Part shown: in pieces, positions 31,196 to 43,419 of the stretch | Position numbering within the stretch: the stretch's first letter is position 1 | Layout of the letters: each line of letters starts with the position of its first letter | Source of the DNA: Phymorhynchus buccinoides | Lineage: Eukaryota > Mollusca > Gastropoda > Neogastropoda > Raphitomidae | Direction: 5' to 3' | Assembly: GCA_017654935.2 (NCBI GenBank) | Contig: CM065710.1 | Span: forward strand, 30,117,956 to 30,181,955 | Length of the DNA: 64,000 nt | Position numbers and translations under genes: made by a program | Notes under the pieces: model-generated | The model's input: the letters and a program-made list of their open reading frames with translations, nothing else | Told to the model about the DNA's origin: nothing | Database searches by the model: none

Positions 31196-31505
31196 ACTTT
31201 GTCCGTAAATAGTTCCCCCACCTTCTGGAAGCTGTAACTTCCTCTAATCTCTCGCTCTCTTTGACTCTTGCCTTTTCTCCCCTCGCTTACTAGTCATCTA
31301 TACTATCTCACTGCCTTTAACCGGTCCCATTCTCCTGCCTTTTGTTTTCTTTCTTCAAGAAACGCTTTCGAAAAAGATTTCCTCCAGCTAAAGTCAGACA
31401 TGCTGGGCCTAACGGTTTCTTAGTAAGGCGCGTAACTGCAGCATGACGCATCTGCGCTCATGATTGACAGGAAACTGTCTGAGCGATCGAAGAAGAAGAA
31501 GAAGA
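31196..31505 (+). mobile_element. SINE-like family, subfamily B
   Basis: The copy starts at gtccgtaaatagttccccca, lacking the ggggataccgg end. It carries agtcagacatgctgggccta, gcagcatgacgcatctgcgc and a clear (GAA)n tail. Confidence 0.85.
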
Positions 31506-31769
31506 AGCTTTAATTTATCTCTCTCTATATATATAAGAAAGAAAAAAAAGAACTGAATTTGACTTAAAAAGGAGTAACAAGCTCAATTTATATATAAAAA
31601 ATGTTTTAGTAGTTTGGCTTACACATACGCATATAGATTACAAGTACACAAGCATATGCATGTGCGCATGCACACACACACACAAACTCGCATTATACCG
31701 TCTAATATCACGAGAAGTGGATAAACGTTAAATGAAAGACACACACACACACTCGCATTATAATGCAGA

Positions 31770-31915
31770 TTATTATCCTGATGAAATTCTGCTTAACGTC
31801 CTCCGGTCTTGAACAGACACATATGGGACATTAGTAGCTATAAAGATGGTGGGAACGATCCCGGAGGTAGTGCAACACCAGGAAAGTCCCACATTTTTAA
31901 CAATACAGATATGTA
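31770..31915. mobile_element. Family C fragment
   Basis: Matching blocks are gcttaacgtcctccggtctt, cagacacatatgggacatta and acaccaggaaagtcccacat. It is closest to the copy at 24975-25140, and both lack the cctcggttaaacctcatcgg part. Confidence 0.75.
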
Positions 31916-32039
31916 TGAGTGTCATAGAACATAGATTATAATCCTTACCGTGTAGTCACATAATATACATTGTTCAGAATGATACATACAAAAGCTTATA
32001 CATTACACTGTACTGTTCAGTGACTTTAGACGACATGCT

Positions 32040-32622
32040 CCCCCCGAAGGGGATACCGGGGGGGTCTTTTGTACAAATAGTTCCCCCAACTTCTGGAAGT
32101 TCTGTGCTTGTAACTTCCTCTAATTGTCATTCTCTTTGACTCTGCCTTTTCCCTTTTGCTTACATGTCATCTGCTATCTTTCTATCTCACTGGGTCCATT
32201 CTCCTGCCTTTTTTCTGTAGTCACCCACCTTCTGGAAGTTCTGTGCTTGTAACTTCCTCTAATTCTGTCATTCTCTTTGACTCTGCCTTTTCCTTTGACA
32301 TGTCATCTGCCTTTCTTCTCCGGGTCCATTCTCCTGCTGTTCACCCACCTTCTGGAAGTTCTGTGCTTGTAACTTCCTCTAATTCTGTCACTCTCTTTGA
32401 CTCTGCCTTTTCCTTTCGCTTACATGTCATCTGCTATCTTTCTATCTCACTGGTCCATCCATTCTCCTGCCTTTTTCGCTATAAATTCTTGCAAAGATTT
32501 CTTCAGCCAAAGTCGGCCATGCTGGGACTAACTATTTGTTTTAGTTAGGCGCGTAACGGCAGCATGACGCATCTACGCTCATATGACGGGAAACTGACTG
32601 AGCGAACGAAGAAGAAGAAAAA
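32040..32622 (+). mobile_element. SINE-B copy with a triplicated body
   Basis: The segment from ccaccttctggaagttctgt to tccattctcctgc is present three times in tandem (about 32083, 32224 and 32344; periods about 140 and 120). A single B-type 3' module and aagaagaagaaaaagaag tail follow. The inner units have small deletions. Confidence 0.88.
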
Positions 32623-32753
32623 GAAGATGACATGCTTTTTTCAGGACTTTGTATTCTGAACACAAGTGAATCGTATGGTTTGACATAGAAACAATATAGG
32701 AATGAATATAGGTGGCTTTGACAGCAGTTGTGTACCTTTTAAGGTATGAGAGT

Positions 32754-32757
<4 letters not shown>

Positions 32758-32803
<46 letters not shown>

Positions 32804-32868
32804 AACAAATTAAGTCAAAATTGAAACCCAAAAGAAAAGATTGTTATTAAATCTTTTCTTTTGGGTTT
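32758..32868. repeat. (CT)n and a small hairpin
   Basis: A (CT)n run of about 40 bases is followed by gaaacccaaaagaaaagatt and its near-perfect complement aatcttttcttttgggtttc (32822-32868). Confidence 0.85.
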
Positions 32869-33190
32869 CTTTTTCTTTCTTCTTTTGTGTTCCCAGGCCA
32901 TATGGCCATAATGGGTAAGGTACGTACGTATGTGTCCGGTTTTCAGTTTTCACTGGTCTCCCCGCTGCGTACAGCCGACACATCCTGATTTTGGAGGAGC
33001 TCAAAGATTGGAAGATGTTTTTTTGGAAAAAAGGCATGAAAATGGGCCAATAAGTCAAAGATAGTAGATGATAGAAAGCACAGGGAAAAGGCAGAGTCAA
33101 AGAGTGAAAGACAAGAGGTTACAAGCACAGAACTTCCAGAAGGTGGGGGAACTATTTTTACAAAAGACCCCCCCAGTATCCCCACGGGGA
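32868..33190 (-). mobile_element. SINE-like family, subfamily A
   Basis: It runs from ccaggccatatggccataat on the left to ccagtatccccacggggaga on the right, in minus orientation. The flanking gagactcttggagg and tccagctccccgtat are shared with 5645-5700, so both copies may have been duplicated with flank. Confidence 0.85.
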
Positions 33191-34584
33191 GAGACTCTTG
33201 GAGGGGGCGGGGTCATCCAGCTCCCCGTATGGAGGCACGAGGCATCCACCACCCACTGCCCCATTTTGGGTTTCAATTTCGACTCTAGTTTTAATTTGTG
33301 GTTAATTTGATTGAACCCAGCAGTCCTCTTGGGTTTTTTTTCAACTTCTCTCTATCTTCGTTTAATTAAAATAGTGATCCTAATTTGCCATACTGGTACC
33401 GTACTAATTAACGCTGGCAGTAATTTGGACCGCTATTCATTGCTGAGCAAAGTATCCACACACACATAACGAAGAACAGAAAATAACTGAGAACAAAAAT
33501 GGGAAGAAAAAGAAGAAAAAAAGCGTGTCGCTGAGCGGCAGCAAAGTGCCTTCTTCCTTTTGACACCCGACAAACGGGTGGCGCTGCACTCGCAATGACG
33601 CACTCTCCCAATGTGGTAGGAGCGGCCCGAATTTCACAGACTCAAGTCCCAGTGCGCAACTATAATAATATACCAAATCAAAATCATTCTTTTTTTAAAA
33701 AAACATTTTGTTATCACGTACATAAAAGATGGCGATCGATAAAAATTGGTAACGAATTGTACACTATGGCACGGGGCTACTCACAACACGACTTAATTCT
33801 AACGAAGATAAATGAGAGAGACACACACACACACACACACAGACAGAATGAGAGAACACTGAACAATTTTAATGAATAGGCCATTGGCCCATGTCACTGG
33901 ATGGTTATAAAAAAAAGTGGGCTATTGATTTCAAAGTGCATATATACTATATAACAATTAATCAAACAGTCTCCCGCATTCGATACTTGTGGATACAGGA
34001 TTCACTCAAGCATATTCAAATAACGTACCTGGACAGAATGAGACAGAGACAGAGACAGAGAGAGAGAGTGAGAGAGACAGAAAGAAAGACAGAGGGAGAG
34101 AGACAGACACAGAGAGAGAGACAGAGACACAGATAAATAAGACACAGAGAGAGAGAGAAGATACTGTATAGTTGTTCATGCACAGAATACACCTAAGACC
34201 TCACTGACACAGAACCGTTAGAAACACACACACACATGTGTGTGTTTGCATTTTATCGTTAGATGGCTTGACGAAAAAAACCCGCATGTTTGCTTATTCA
34301 ATGTCCATCTTTAAATAACATTTTGACTTGACTTGACACACACTACACTTAGTACAAAGCTACTTCAAACGCCCTCGGGCTGCTGATTTCGGATTCTGCC
34401 ATCTAACCAGGGTGCGGCTGCAGAAGAAGAAAAAAACTATTCCGAATGATTTACAATACAAAGTTAAAAAAATATATAAAAAAAAAATATTAAACTTTGT
34501 TTTCTCTCTCTCTCTGTTGTCATTCATACGGAAATGAAGAATATGTGCATGGTATATATTAGTTGAAAAAAACTAAAAAGAAAC
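33191..34584. other. Intergenic DNA with repeat fragments
   Basis: A fragment of the cggcccgaatttcacag module (33540-33690, minus) and a possible family M start (cgtgtcgctgagcggcagca, 33523) are visible. GA/CA-rich tracts follow at 33820-33845 and 34040-34160. No gene is seen. Confidence 0.55.
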
Positions 34585-34952
34585 AAGGGCATCGCCGAGC
34601 GGCAGCAATGCATTGTGACAATGCAAACCCGGCCAGAGTTATGTCCTGTCCCCCCCCCCCCCAATAAACACACCACTTTCCACCCTTACAGAACGCATAA
34701 AATACATAGCCCAAAATTTGAAGCGATTCTGTTCAGTAGTTCACGATACAGCTGAACTTTTATACAAACTTCCTTGCACCAAGTGATGTCCTCTTCCCCC
34801 CCCCCCCCCCCCCCCCCCCAATAAACACACCACTTTCCACCCTTACAGAACGCATAAAATACATAGCCCAAAATTTGAAGCGATTCTGTTCAGTAGTTCA
34901 CGAGATACAGCTGAACTTTTATACAAACTTCCTTGCACCAAGTGATGTCCTC

Positions 34953-34996
<44 letters not shown>

Positions 34997-35440
34997 AAAC
35001 ACACCACTTTCCACCCTTACAGAACGCATAAAATACATAGCCCAAAATTTGAAGCGATTCTGTTCAGTAGTTCACGAGATACAGCTGAACTTTTATACAA
35101 ACTTCCTTGCACCATGGTACACCACTACACAAAATTTGAAGCGATTCTGTTCACTAGTTCACAAAATAAATCTGGGGGGAAATTACATAGCCCAAAGAAG
35201 GAAATTTCGGTTTTCAAGGTCAAGCTTCAAGGTCAAGGTCAGCACGGTGTTGATTAACGAAAGGAAGCTTCCTTTCCTGCCAATTTTAATCAAAATCCAA
35301 ACAGTAGTTTTTAAGATAATCGATACACAGACAGACACACACACAGACCGATCGCAATACCTCAGCCTCTGGCTGAAGACAGACACACACACAGACAGAC
35401 ACACAGACCGATCGCAATACCTCAGCCTCTGGCTGGGTAA
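34585..35440 (+). mobile_element. Family M copy with three tandem poly-C-bearing units
   Basis: The copy begins agggcatcgccgagcggcag. A unit from aataaacacaccactttcca to gcaccaagtgatgtcctc, ending in a poly-C run, occurs at about 34663, 34820 and 34994. It then has ttcggttttcaaggtcaagc and caaggtcaaggtca. It ends with two tandem copies of gaccgatcgcaatacctcag followed by the hairpin cagcctctggctg. Confidence 0.7.
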
Positions 35441-35587
35441 AAAACAATCATACACATCACTTAGGCGTTTGTACATTGTCGATGTCACTTAAATATCGAA
35501 CAAAATAATAAATATATATATATAAAACAATGCCTGTCTTTTGTTTGTTGATTGTGCACACAAAAACTACAACAAAAATAAACAAAG

Positions 35588-36135
35588 TTAAAGGTGGACC
35601 CTGATGGATGAGTTTTTGCAAAAAGCATGTCGAGATCACATGAAAGGCAGCCTTTTTAAGGATCGGAACACTCGCTCTGCTCTGGTTTCCCAGAAATCAA
35701 ACCGTCGATTCCTCCTTGGAGGAGATGCTGGAGAGGAGAGAGAGAAGCCATTTTGGGTGGGGTGAGTGGAGGCCACTCGTCGTGGTTGAAGCTTTTTCTT
35801 TTTTGTAGTGCAGTAAAAAATAAAAAAAAGAGCTATTTCCTTTGTTGTGAGCGAAACTCCTTTAGAAAAACTGTATAACAAAAATTTAAAAAGTAAATAA
35901 AAAGGCTTGTATTGTGAAAATTTCGTGCAAACAATTTGGTCTAAACTCATGCGGCCTTCTCTTTCACTGAAATAATTTGACTTCCAGCACCTCCACCAAG
36001 GAGGAATCACCGATTTGACGGTTTGATTTCTAGGAAACCAAAGCAAAGTGAGTGTTGCGATCTCTGTAAAGGGTGTTTTCCTGGTGATCTCGACGTGTTT
36101 CTTGCAAAAACTCATCTGTCAGGGTGCCCCTTTAA
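35588..36135. mobile_element. TTAA-flanked long inverted-repeat MITE, copy 2
   Basis: This is a homologue of 14765-15316 in the same orientation, with ttaaaggtggaccctgatgg and cagggtgcccctttaa ends. Arms such as tctggtttcccagaaatcaa pair with the right side. From 36136 to 36511 there is a possible family M piece (ccaccggttcatgagatata) and AT-rich sequence. Confidence 0.88.
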
Positions 36136-36511
36136 GATCACCACGGTTATGATTTTTCTATGGGACCATCCCTGCACCCTTAATACCACACAAAAATTTG
36201 AAGTGGTTCTGTCCACCGGTTCATGAGATATAGCCCCAGACAAACAAACAAACATTAACATACAAAAATGAATGGGGGAAAGTAATGCGACAAACTAAAT
36301 ATACTCCTTTGCCAACCGCAGTCGGGCAGAGGACAACAAATTAAAAAAATGTTGAACATTTTTAAGAAGAGAAAATAAATAACGAATCATAATCAAAAAT
36401 AAACAAATATAATATATATAACCACTCATATTGATGATGATTGTGGCTCAACATTTTTTTAATAATACACTTGAGCCAAAGAGATAAAACTTTGTGTAAC
36501 CTCGGAAGCAG

Positions 36512-36909
36512 TGTGGCAGCGCAAAATGCTACAACGCTTCAAAATGTTACAGTTGTAACATTTTGACGCGTTGTAACATTTTGCGCGGAAAGTCCTGCGG
36601 CAAAATGTTACAATTGTAACATTTTGCCACATTGTAACATGTACGGAAAGCCTGCGGCAAAATGTTATAATTTTGTTACAATTGTAACATTTTCCGGGGC
36701 GCCAAGCGCAGTTTGCTACAATTGTAACATTTTTGCCCGGGACGCCAAGCGCAGTTTGTTACAATTGTAACATTTTGCGCAAGGCGCCCACCTTTGATTG
36801 AAAGTTTTCAATTGTAACATTTTGACGCGTTGTAACATTTTGCATGCACCTCACGCAATTTGTTACAATTGTAACATTTTGCCGCGTTGCAACATTTTGC
36901 ACTGCCACA
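36512..36909. mobile_element. Palindrome-array element, 5-bp target duplication
   Basis: The ends are tgtggcagcgcaaaatg and cattttgcactgccaca, an inverted repeat with one mismatch. AGCAG flanks both sides (36507-36511 and 36910-36914). The interior holds about seven versions of the palindrome tgttacaattgtaaca, the best a perfect 24-base palindrome at 36602-36625. They are separated by short GC-rich spacers, two of which share gacgccaagcgcagttt. Confidence 0.85.
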
Positions 36910-37065
36910 AGCAGCATTACACTTTACTGGAAAAAAAACTATGCATCTATCTTTTTTATTAATCCATCAAACACTTTCCAGGTATTGCAGTACCTCCAGG
37001 ATGGACCCACTTATCTGTACATTTCAAAATGTCCCATATGTACACTGTTCTAGATCGGAGGACTG

Positions 37066-37302
37066 TTAAAGACACACTGACCCACCACGATTAAGTCCCT
37101 TGTTTTTTCCCTAGGTAGCTGTGACCCACATACAAAAGTCCCCAACTTCAAATTGAGGCTGCTCTTTAAAACGATGTTTGGGTTTGAATTTGGGGGCATT
37201 TGTATGGGAGTTGAACCTGGTCAAAACAAGATTTCGTACCAGCTACAAGAGGGAAAACACGTGAAACCCGTGGTTTTGACACGTGATCTGGTGGGTCTTT
37301 AA
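37066..37302. mobile_element. TTAA MITE family P, full copy
   Basis: It is bounded by TTAA, with ends ttaaagacacactgaccc and ctggtgggtctttaa. Internal inverted blocks include acccacatacaaaagtcccc and gggggcatttgtatgggagt. It matches the nested insert at 23797-24002. Confidence 0.85.
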
Positions 37303-37901
37303 ACGCTTTTTCTCTCTTTGAAACGACCAAACAAACAAAAAAACCTCCAAAGCAGTTTATAAGCGCGCACATGAAAGACGAATATTGGTACTAATAGTTT
37401 GTGAATATCAGTATGGTAAGATGCAGCAGAACATTTTAGCATTGTTATCAAGTTAAAAAAAAGTTATTGCATGCAACAAATCTTTCTGAAAAAAAAAAAA
37501 AAAATTTTTTGGGGGGGGGGGGGGGGGTGATTGGGAATTTGTGTGCGTGTGCGTGTGCGCCATAGTGTGTCAGTGGGAGGGGGGGGGGGGGCACAAATAT
37601 GAGAGGAAGGGAGGGGATCAGTTGGAATAACTGGGAGTAGAAAACTGAATTCAGGAACATAGCCTGGAGAGAAGCCCCTGTGTAGCTAGCTAGCTAGATA
37701 GATAGATACTGTATAGATCTATCACGAAAAGGTCAACACAATTGATTGGTCGTTCACGGCTTATAGCCTCGGAGTCTAAAACAACAGAAAACGCGTCATT
37801 CCTTATGCCGATAAAAGAAAGTGAAACGGACATTTTTATTTTTTTAAATGACACACGACCTTTCAGTAGGGATCGACTCTTGTAAGCAGAACAGATAACA
37901 A
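37303..37901. other. Intergenic DNA with poly-G runs
   Basis: G runs lie at 37510-37527 and 37578-37590, and a tagctagctagatagatag tract at 37684. No gene or family was recognised. Confidence 0.5.
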
Positions 37902-38218
37902 CTTCTTCTTCATCTTCGATCGCTCAGACAGTTTCCTGTCAATCATGAGCACAGATGCGTCATGCTGCCGTCATGCGTCTAACTAATAAATAGTTAGGCC
38001 CAGCAAGTCCGACTTCTGGAGGAAATCTTTTCGAAAGTGTTTCGTGAAAAAAAAAAGGGCAGGAGAATGGACCGGTTAAGGGCAGAAAGATAGTAGATGA
38101 CAGTAACCAAAGGGAAAAGGCAGAGTCAAAGAGAGAGAGATTAGAGGAGGCTACAAGCACAGAACTTCCAGAAGGTGGGGGAACTATTGATACAAAAGAC
38201 CCCCTGGTATCCCCATGG
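37902..38218 (-). mobile_element. SINE-like family, subfamily B
   Basis: Minus orientation: it starts cttcttcatcttcgatcgct at the tail and has gcgtcatgctgccgtcatgc and the common body. It ends gaccccctggtatccccatg. Confidence 0.87.
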
Positions 38219-38576
38219 TGAGGCAAAAAAGAACAAAGTGGATAAAAGGGACAAAATAAAAGGTTTGAAAACATCACATCACTTCTGCAGAAAGTTGTTT
38301 TTTTGTAATTCTTTTCTTGATATTAAATTTTACTTCAAGGACAAATTATGGCAACATTCTCGAGTTGGAATGCAGTTTATATATTTATATTTTAAAAAAT
38401 CACATTTGTGTATATCTCAAGTGTGTTATCTTTGTAATTATTGGAACATCTCAGCAGGTCATAATTATCTTTTCATTGTTTCAGCATGTCGTAAATATTT
38501 TAATTATCTTTTCAATTATATTCTGAGCATACCCCCAGCATGCTAGCTAGATTTTTGTTTTCTTAAATTAAAAAAT

Positions 38577-38720
38577 AAATGGATATTTATATAGCGCTAT
38601 GTTTCGACTACTAAGTGCCTTAAAATCAGCATTTAAACATGCATACACATACACACACACATATGCACGCACACACATTTAGTGAATGCACACAGACACA
38701 CACACAGAGACCCACAAACA
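38577..38720 (-). mobile_element. LINE 3' tail with (CA)n
   Basis: The segment has atatttatatagcgctatgt paired with aagtgccttaaa, then CA repeats. This matches the minus-strand 3' UTR arrangement at 2782-3390. Confidence 0.6.
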
Positions 38721-39144
38721 TTTAATCACATGCACAGATGCAATTACTCACTGTACAAGACCAGGCATGGGAATTGTCAGAGACAAAAAACTCTGAAAAA
38801 AGCCCCCCAATTGAAGTATTTAGTAACAAAAACGAAGTATTTAGTAACAATTTCTAAAAAAAAATCGCGGAAATCCACGAATTCGCGGACAATTCCCATG
38901 CCTGAAGACCTTGTTTACGCAGTCTGTCATTCATCAAATATTTGTCATGAAATATTCCAAGAGCAGACCACGGACGCAACACACACATACACACAACCAT
39001 CATACTATAGACTCACTATAGAGCCAACATGTGTTGAATACCAAGCAACATACTGTTGTCTTTTCGGCACCAGAAAAAAAAAAGAAGCAAACCACCAATT
39101 CCCTATACTGTAATTCAAAACTCGCAGAGCTTCTATAATAAAAA

Positions 39145-39393
39145 TTAACCCTTTCGCTGCCAGCCGGTTGTTGTTTTTAGCCAGAAAGTACCATTAAGCT
39201 TAACTGGGTAAAGAAAAAAAAAATCTGCAATATCGGGAATTCCTCTTACATGTATGACATTAAGCATATCATTACCTCCCCAAATTAAGAAAATAAGGTC
39301 TTTGGATAACTGACCCTGATTGGATGCCTTTTAGTGACATGGGTATTAAACCATTGTGGTGCATAAATGCGACATTGGCGGTGAAAGGGTTAA
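39145..39393. mobile_element. piggyBac-like MITE (249 bp)
   Basis: TTAA lies at both ends, with ttaaccctttcgctgccagc and ttggcggtgaaagggttaa. It is a full-length homologue of 6787-7033. Confidence 0.87.
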
Positions 39394-39504
39394 ACAAGAT
39401 AGCGAATAAAAACACACACACACAAATTATTTAATTTATTCATAACTCTTTGTTTCCTCGGGGTAATGTGACTGTGACTTGTTCAGGACAGGTTTTTTCT
39501 CCAA

Positions 39505-40200
39505 ATAATAATAATAGTACATTTATTCATATAGCGCTTTACCTCAAATGAGCCCAAAGCGCTTTACAACCAATTATTCACCAAGTACATAACAAAAATA
39601 GTATTTAAGAATGACACAAACCAGCAACAACGCACAAAGCAACTCTCTCTCTCTGTCTCTCTCTGTCTCTCTCTCTCTCACACACTCACGCACACATTTA
39701 TCGACATCAATTCATTATTCATCTTTCATTCAGTAAGCCATAGCAACTGAGTTCATGGACTGACCACATACACCAACACACATACACAAACGTTAGAGGA
39801 TACACATACAAATACACTCACACACAACGTACGCACGCAGACACACACACACACATGCATACAGACACACACATACACATGCGTGCACACATAACCCACA
39901 AAACCAAAACACACACAAGCAGACATGCACGCATGTACGCACACATGCATGCTCACACACACACACAACACACACACAACACAAAACACAGCACAAACCT
40001 CTTATTCAATCAGGGCAAAGATGGGTTTTAAGAGAGGTTCTGAATGAAGAGACTGAGTTGGAGTGTCAGATAGGAGAAGGCAGAGAATTCCAAAGAGATG
40101 GTGCTTGACAGGAAAAAGAACGTTGGCCAGCAGATTTGAAACGGATGGAGGGAAGGGAAAGGAGATGAGAATCAGAAGACAAACGTAGTTGGCGACAATT
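39505..40200 (-). mobile_element. CR1/L2-like LINE 3' end with carried microsatellites
   Basis: Read on the minus strand it encodes a decayed RT C-terminus (KHHLFGILCLLLSDTPTQSL and nearby) ending about 40005. A (GT)n/(GA)n 3' UTR follows, then a tail with agcgctttggg and agcgctatatgaat words. The same tail with larger microsatellites is at 45745-46390. Confidence 0.78.
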
Positions 40201-41357
40201 TTTTTTAAATCGCAATTTTGAAAAAATGCATATAAGAGCAAATATTTACAAAGCCAAAGCCCTCCTCTCCTTTTCATCCTCCCCCAAGATCCCCCCCCCC
40301 CCTTCCCCACCCAATAATCCATAACGATAATGGAAAGAGTTTTGAATCGCAACAAAATCGCAAGACTAGGAATACATTAATTATGATTTTCTAACTTAAA
40401 AGTCATAAAAACAAAAATGCATCACATTCTAAATGTTCATTGAAAATCACGCTCTCAATCTTTGCAGAGCAAAACCAAACTAAAAATAATATACATATAT
40501 AAATTTGTTTAAAACAAAAACAAAACAATAGTACTAATGATGAATAATTGAGTGTCTTCAAATTATGACTAAATGATTGTTTTAAGTTGTTCAATATCAT
40601 AGTGACTGAATACTGATTACCCGATTTAAAAAAATAATAATTTAATTAAAGCAAAGTTCTCGTAAAATAATCTTTCTTTTCTCAAGTTCCTGACTTAAAA
40701 TCTATGTGATGGTGAGATCTTTACAAACAAATTTAAAAAAAGAAAAAAGATCTTTAGTTATCTGTCCCTAGTTCAGGCCAAGAGGATGCAAAACCTTATA
40801 TTTCATTCAAACAAATTTGTTGGTGTCAAAACACGGATACATTTAAAACGAAATATAAATAAAATCGTTTACATACATTAGTCCTTTTCTTTTCTTCTGG
40901 ATGATTTATTTAATAAAAGTTGTGTCATAAAGTAAAAACTGAACGTTTGAGCTGAGATAATTTTGAAAAACACACACACACATTTTATTGCTTTTCATGA
41001 ATGCACACATATTCCCATGCAATGTTTCTAACGTTAATACAAAATCACACTTGACGCAACTAGCAAACCTTATTGTACAATATCTTAGAAGAAGAAAAAA
41101 CACGTGATAGTCTGATGCAAAGCCCCCACCCCCATCCCATCCCCCTTCATTTCCTTTTCCCTCAAGCCTTCCCCCCCCCCATGTCTCCCCCCCACCCCCT
41201 ACATCTCAATATGCTCCCCTTTCATTTTGTTTAGTTGTTTCATGTAGTAATGTGAAGTACCTTGGATAAGCCCATGTTCTTTCAAACGGCCACCCCCCTA
41301 CTTTTAAATCAATCTTGTGCATGGGAGAGAGGGAGGGGTAGGAGTAGGGCTTATACT
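40201..41357. other. AT-rich intergenic DNA
   Basis: No gene or repeat family was recognised. The region has low GC and short C-rich patches at 40290-40310 and 41130-41200. Confidence 0.5.
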
Positions 41358-41690
41358 TCTTCTTCTGTGTTTCCAGGCCAAAAGGCCATAATGGGTAAGG
41401 TACGTATGTGTCCGGTTTTCAGTTTTCACTGGTCTCCCCGCTGCGTACAGCCGACACATTCCGATTTCGGAGGAGCTCAAAGGAGAAACATTATTTGGAA
41501 GATTTTTTTTGGGGGAAAAAAAGGCAGGAGAATGAACCAGTAAGTCAGACAGATAGTAGATGACAGTAAGCAAAGGTAAAAGGCAGAGTCAAAGAGAGTG
41601 GCAGATTAGAGGAAGCTACAAGCACAGAACTTCCAGAAGGTGGGGGAACTATTTTTACGAAAGACCCCCTCCGGTATCCCCACGGGGAGG
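41358..41690 (-). mobile_element. SINE-like family, subfamily A, full copy
   Basis: Minus orientation, starting cttcttcttctgtgtttcca at the tail end and finishing ccctccggtatccccacggg. The central ggccatatggcc palindrome has decayed to ggccaaaaggcc. Confidence 0.87.
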
Positions 41691-42261
41691 GGCTTACACA
41701 AGGTACTTTACTGTACCGTTGGAATCACAACTGTAGTCACAGAAAGAAAACTAAATGCTGATTGTTCAAACAAACCAAAAATATACATCATAGGACTTAG
41801 GAGGCATAGTATTACGACAAAAATAATTAAAAAAATTACACACACAAAATTGACAAGAATTTTCAGCCTTTTGACACTAATGGCAGGCCATAATCACCCC
41901 CCCACACACACACTCCCCCAATCACAATGAATCAGTTTGAATAATTAATACCATTGCAGGCAAGCACGGTGACTTTGTGTGCTTAGAGTTTTAACAAAAT
42001 AATACTATAGATAGTTATAATTTTTCAAAAATAAAAATGTCACAAGACTGGAACGAAAGCTACTGTATGTATATCAAAGAAACAGATGACATGACCAGTT
42101 AGTTGCTAAACAATAAAATTTTAAAAAAAACTGTGTTATTAGGGTTTACTATTATTTTTGTTTATATATATATATATATATATATACAGCAGCCATGGCC
42201 ATTTTTCATTTCAAATACACATTTACACAACGTTTATTTGGGGTGGGGTTTTTTTGGGGGG

Positions 42262-42307
<46 letters not shown>

Positions 42308-42460
42308 CAACATTTTCCCTTGGTCAACAAAGTGCCAACAAGTAAACAATCAACATGATTATATTGAGCACAGTATTATTAATCTTTTGTTTTTTAAATG
42401 TGTTTGTAGACCAAAGAAAAATGCAAATTAGTAAAAGCAACATATCACCTTCAAGCCATC
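41691..42460. other. Downstream flank of gene 2 with (GT)n
   Basis: AT-rich DNA with (TA)n at 42165-42186 and (GT)n at 42264-42305. It may include the end of the glycosyltransferase 3' UTR; I cannot place the polyadenylation site. Confidence 0.5.
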
Positions 42461-42465
42461 ATCAC

Positions 42466-43110
42466 CCATCATCCATTTTCCACTTTACGAATGTAACACC
42501 AACACAGTCATCATCCATTTTCCACTTTACAAATGTAACACCAACACAGTCATCATCCATTTTCCACTTTACGAATGTAACACCAACACAGTCATCATCC
42601 ATTTTCCACTTTACGAATGTAACACCAACACAATCATCATCCATTTTCCACTTTACGAATGTAACACCATTTTCCACTTTACGAATCATCATCCATTTTC
42701 CACTTTACGAATGTAACACCAACACACTCATCATCCATTTTCCACTTTACGAATGTAACACCAACACAATCATCATCCATTTTCCACTTTACGAATGTAA
42801 CACCAACACACTCATCATCCATTTTCCACTTTACGAATGTAACACCAACACACTCATCATCCATTTTCCACTTTACGAATGTAACACCAACACAGTCATC
42901 ATCCATTTTCCACTTTACGAATGTAACACCCACACACTCATCATCCATTTTCCACTTTACGAATGTAACACCAACACAGTCATCATCCATTTTCCACTTT
43001 ACGAATGTAACACCAACACAATCATCATCCATTTTCCACTTTACGAATGTAACACCAACACAATCATCACCCATTTTCCACTTTACGAATGTAACACCTA
43101 CACAATCATC
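42466..43110. repeat. 42-bp minisatellite, about 15 units, downstream of gene 2
   Basis: The unit is catccattttccactttacg, then aatgtaacaccaacacagtc at, 42 bases, repeated from 42466 to about 43105 with one rearranged unit near 42670. It is open in several frames on both strands because 42 is divisible by three. It starts about 390 bases after the glycosyltransferase stop and is likely 3' UTR or 3' flank, not coding. Confidence 0.95.
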
Positions 43111-43119
43111 ATCATCATC

Positions 43120-43175
43120 ATCCCATCACACGCTCTTCTCTTCAAACACGAACCAGGTTTTTCTCGATAAAAGAG
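43120..43175 (-). pseudogene. Partial copy of the glycosyltransferase CDS end (distal)
   Basis: The minus strand reads gaagagaagagcgtgtga, which resembles the real end (LFKEKGV then stop at 43502). It is preceded by tttttctcgataaaagag on the plus strand, which recurs at 43420-43467. Confidence 0.55.
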
Positions 43176-43180
43176 TTAGG

Positions 43181-43380
43181 CCGTGTACACACATAAGCGG
43201 ATATTCCATGCGGAAACCCGCGCGCAATCCATAAATAAGTGAAATAAAGAAGGGAAAAGATTTTTTAGCACGTGTCCGAAATTTCACCTATATATAATGC
43301 GTAAACTTTTATCCTTCTTTCTTCCACTTATTTAGGGTTTTCCGTACGGAACATGATACGCATGAACCCGGCCTTAGTAT
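43181..43380. mobile_element. Long inverted-repeat MITE family Q, copy 1
   Basis: The outer words are gccgtgtacacacataagcg and catgaacccggcc; inner arms contain aagaagggaaaaga and cttctttcttccacttattt. It is related to 45256-45690 and 57138-57325. Confidence 0.75.
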
Positions 43381-43419
43381 GCATACAGCACACCACCACC
43401 ACCATCACCATCATCCTCC

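Noticed and set aside
42355..43170. 271-residue open frame of SIFHFTNVTPTQ-type repeats and its antisense partners
   Set aside because: Produced by the 42-bp minisatellite downstream of gene 2. Equivalent open frames exist on the other strand, and there is no similarity to a protein family.
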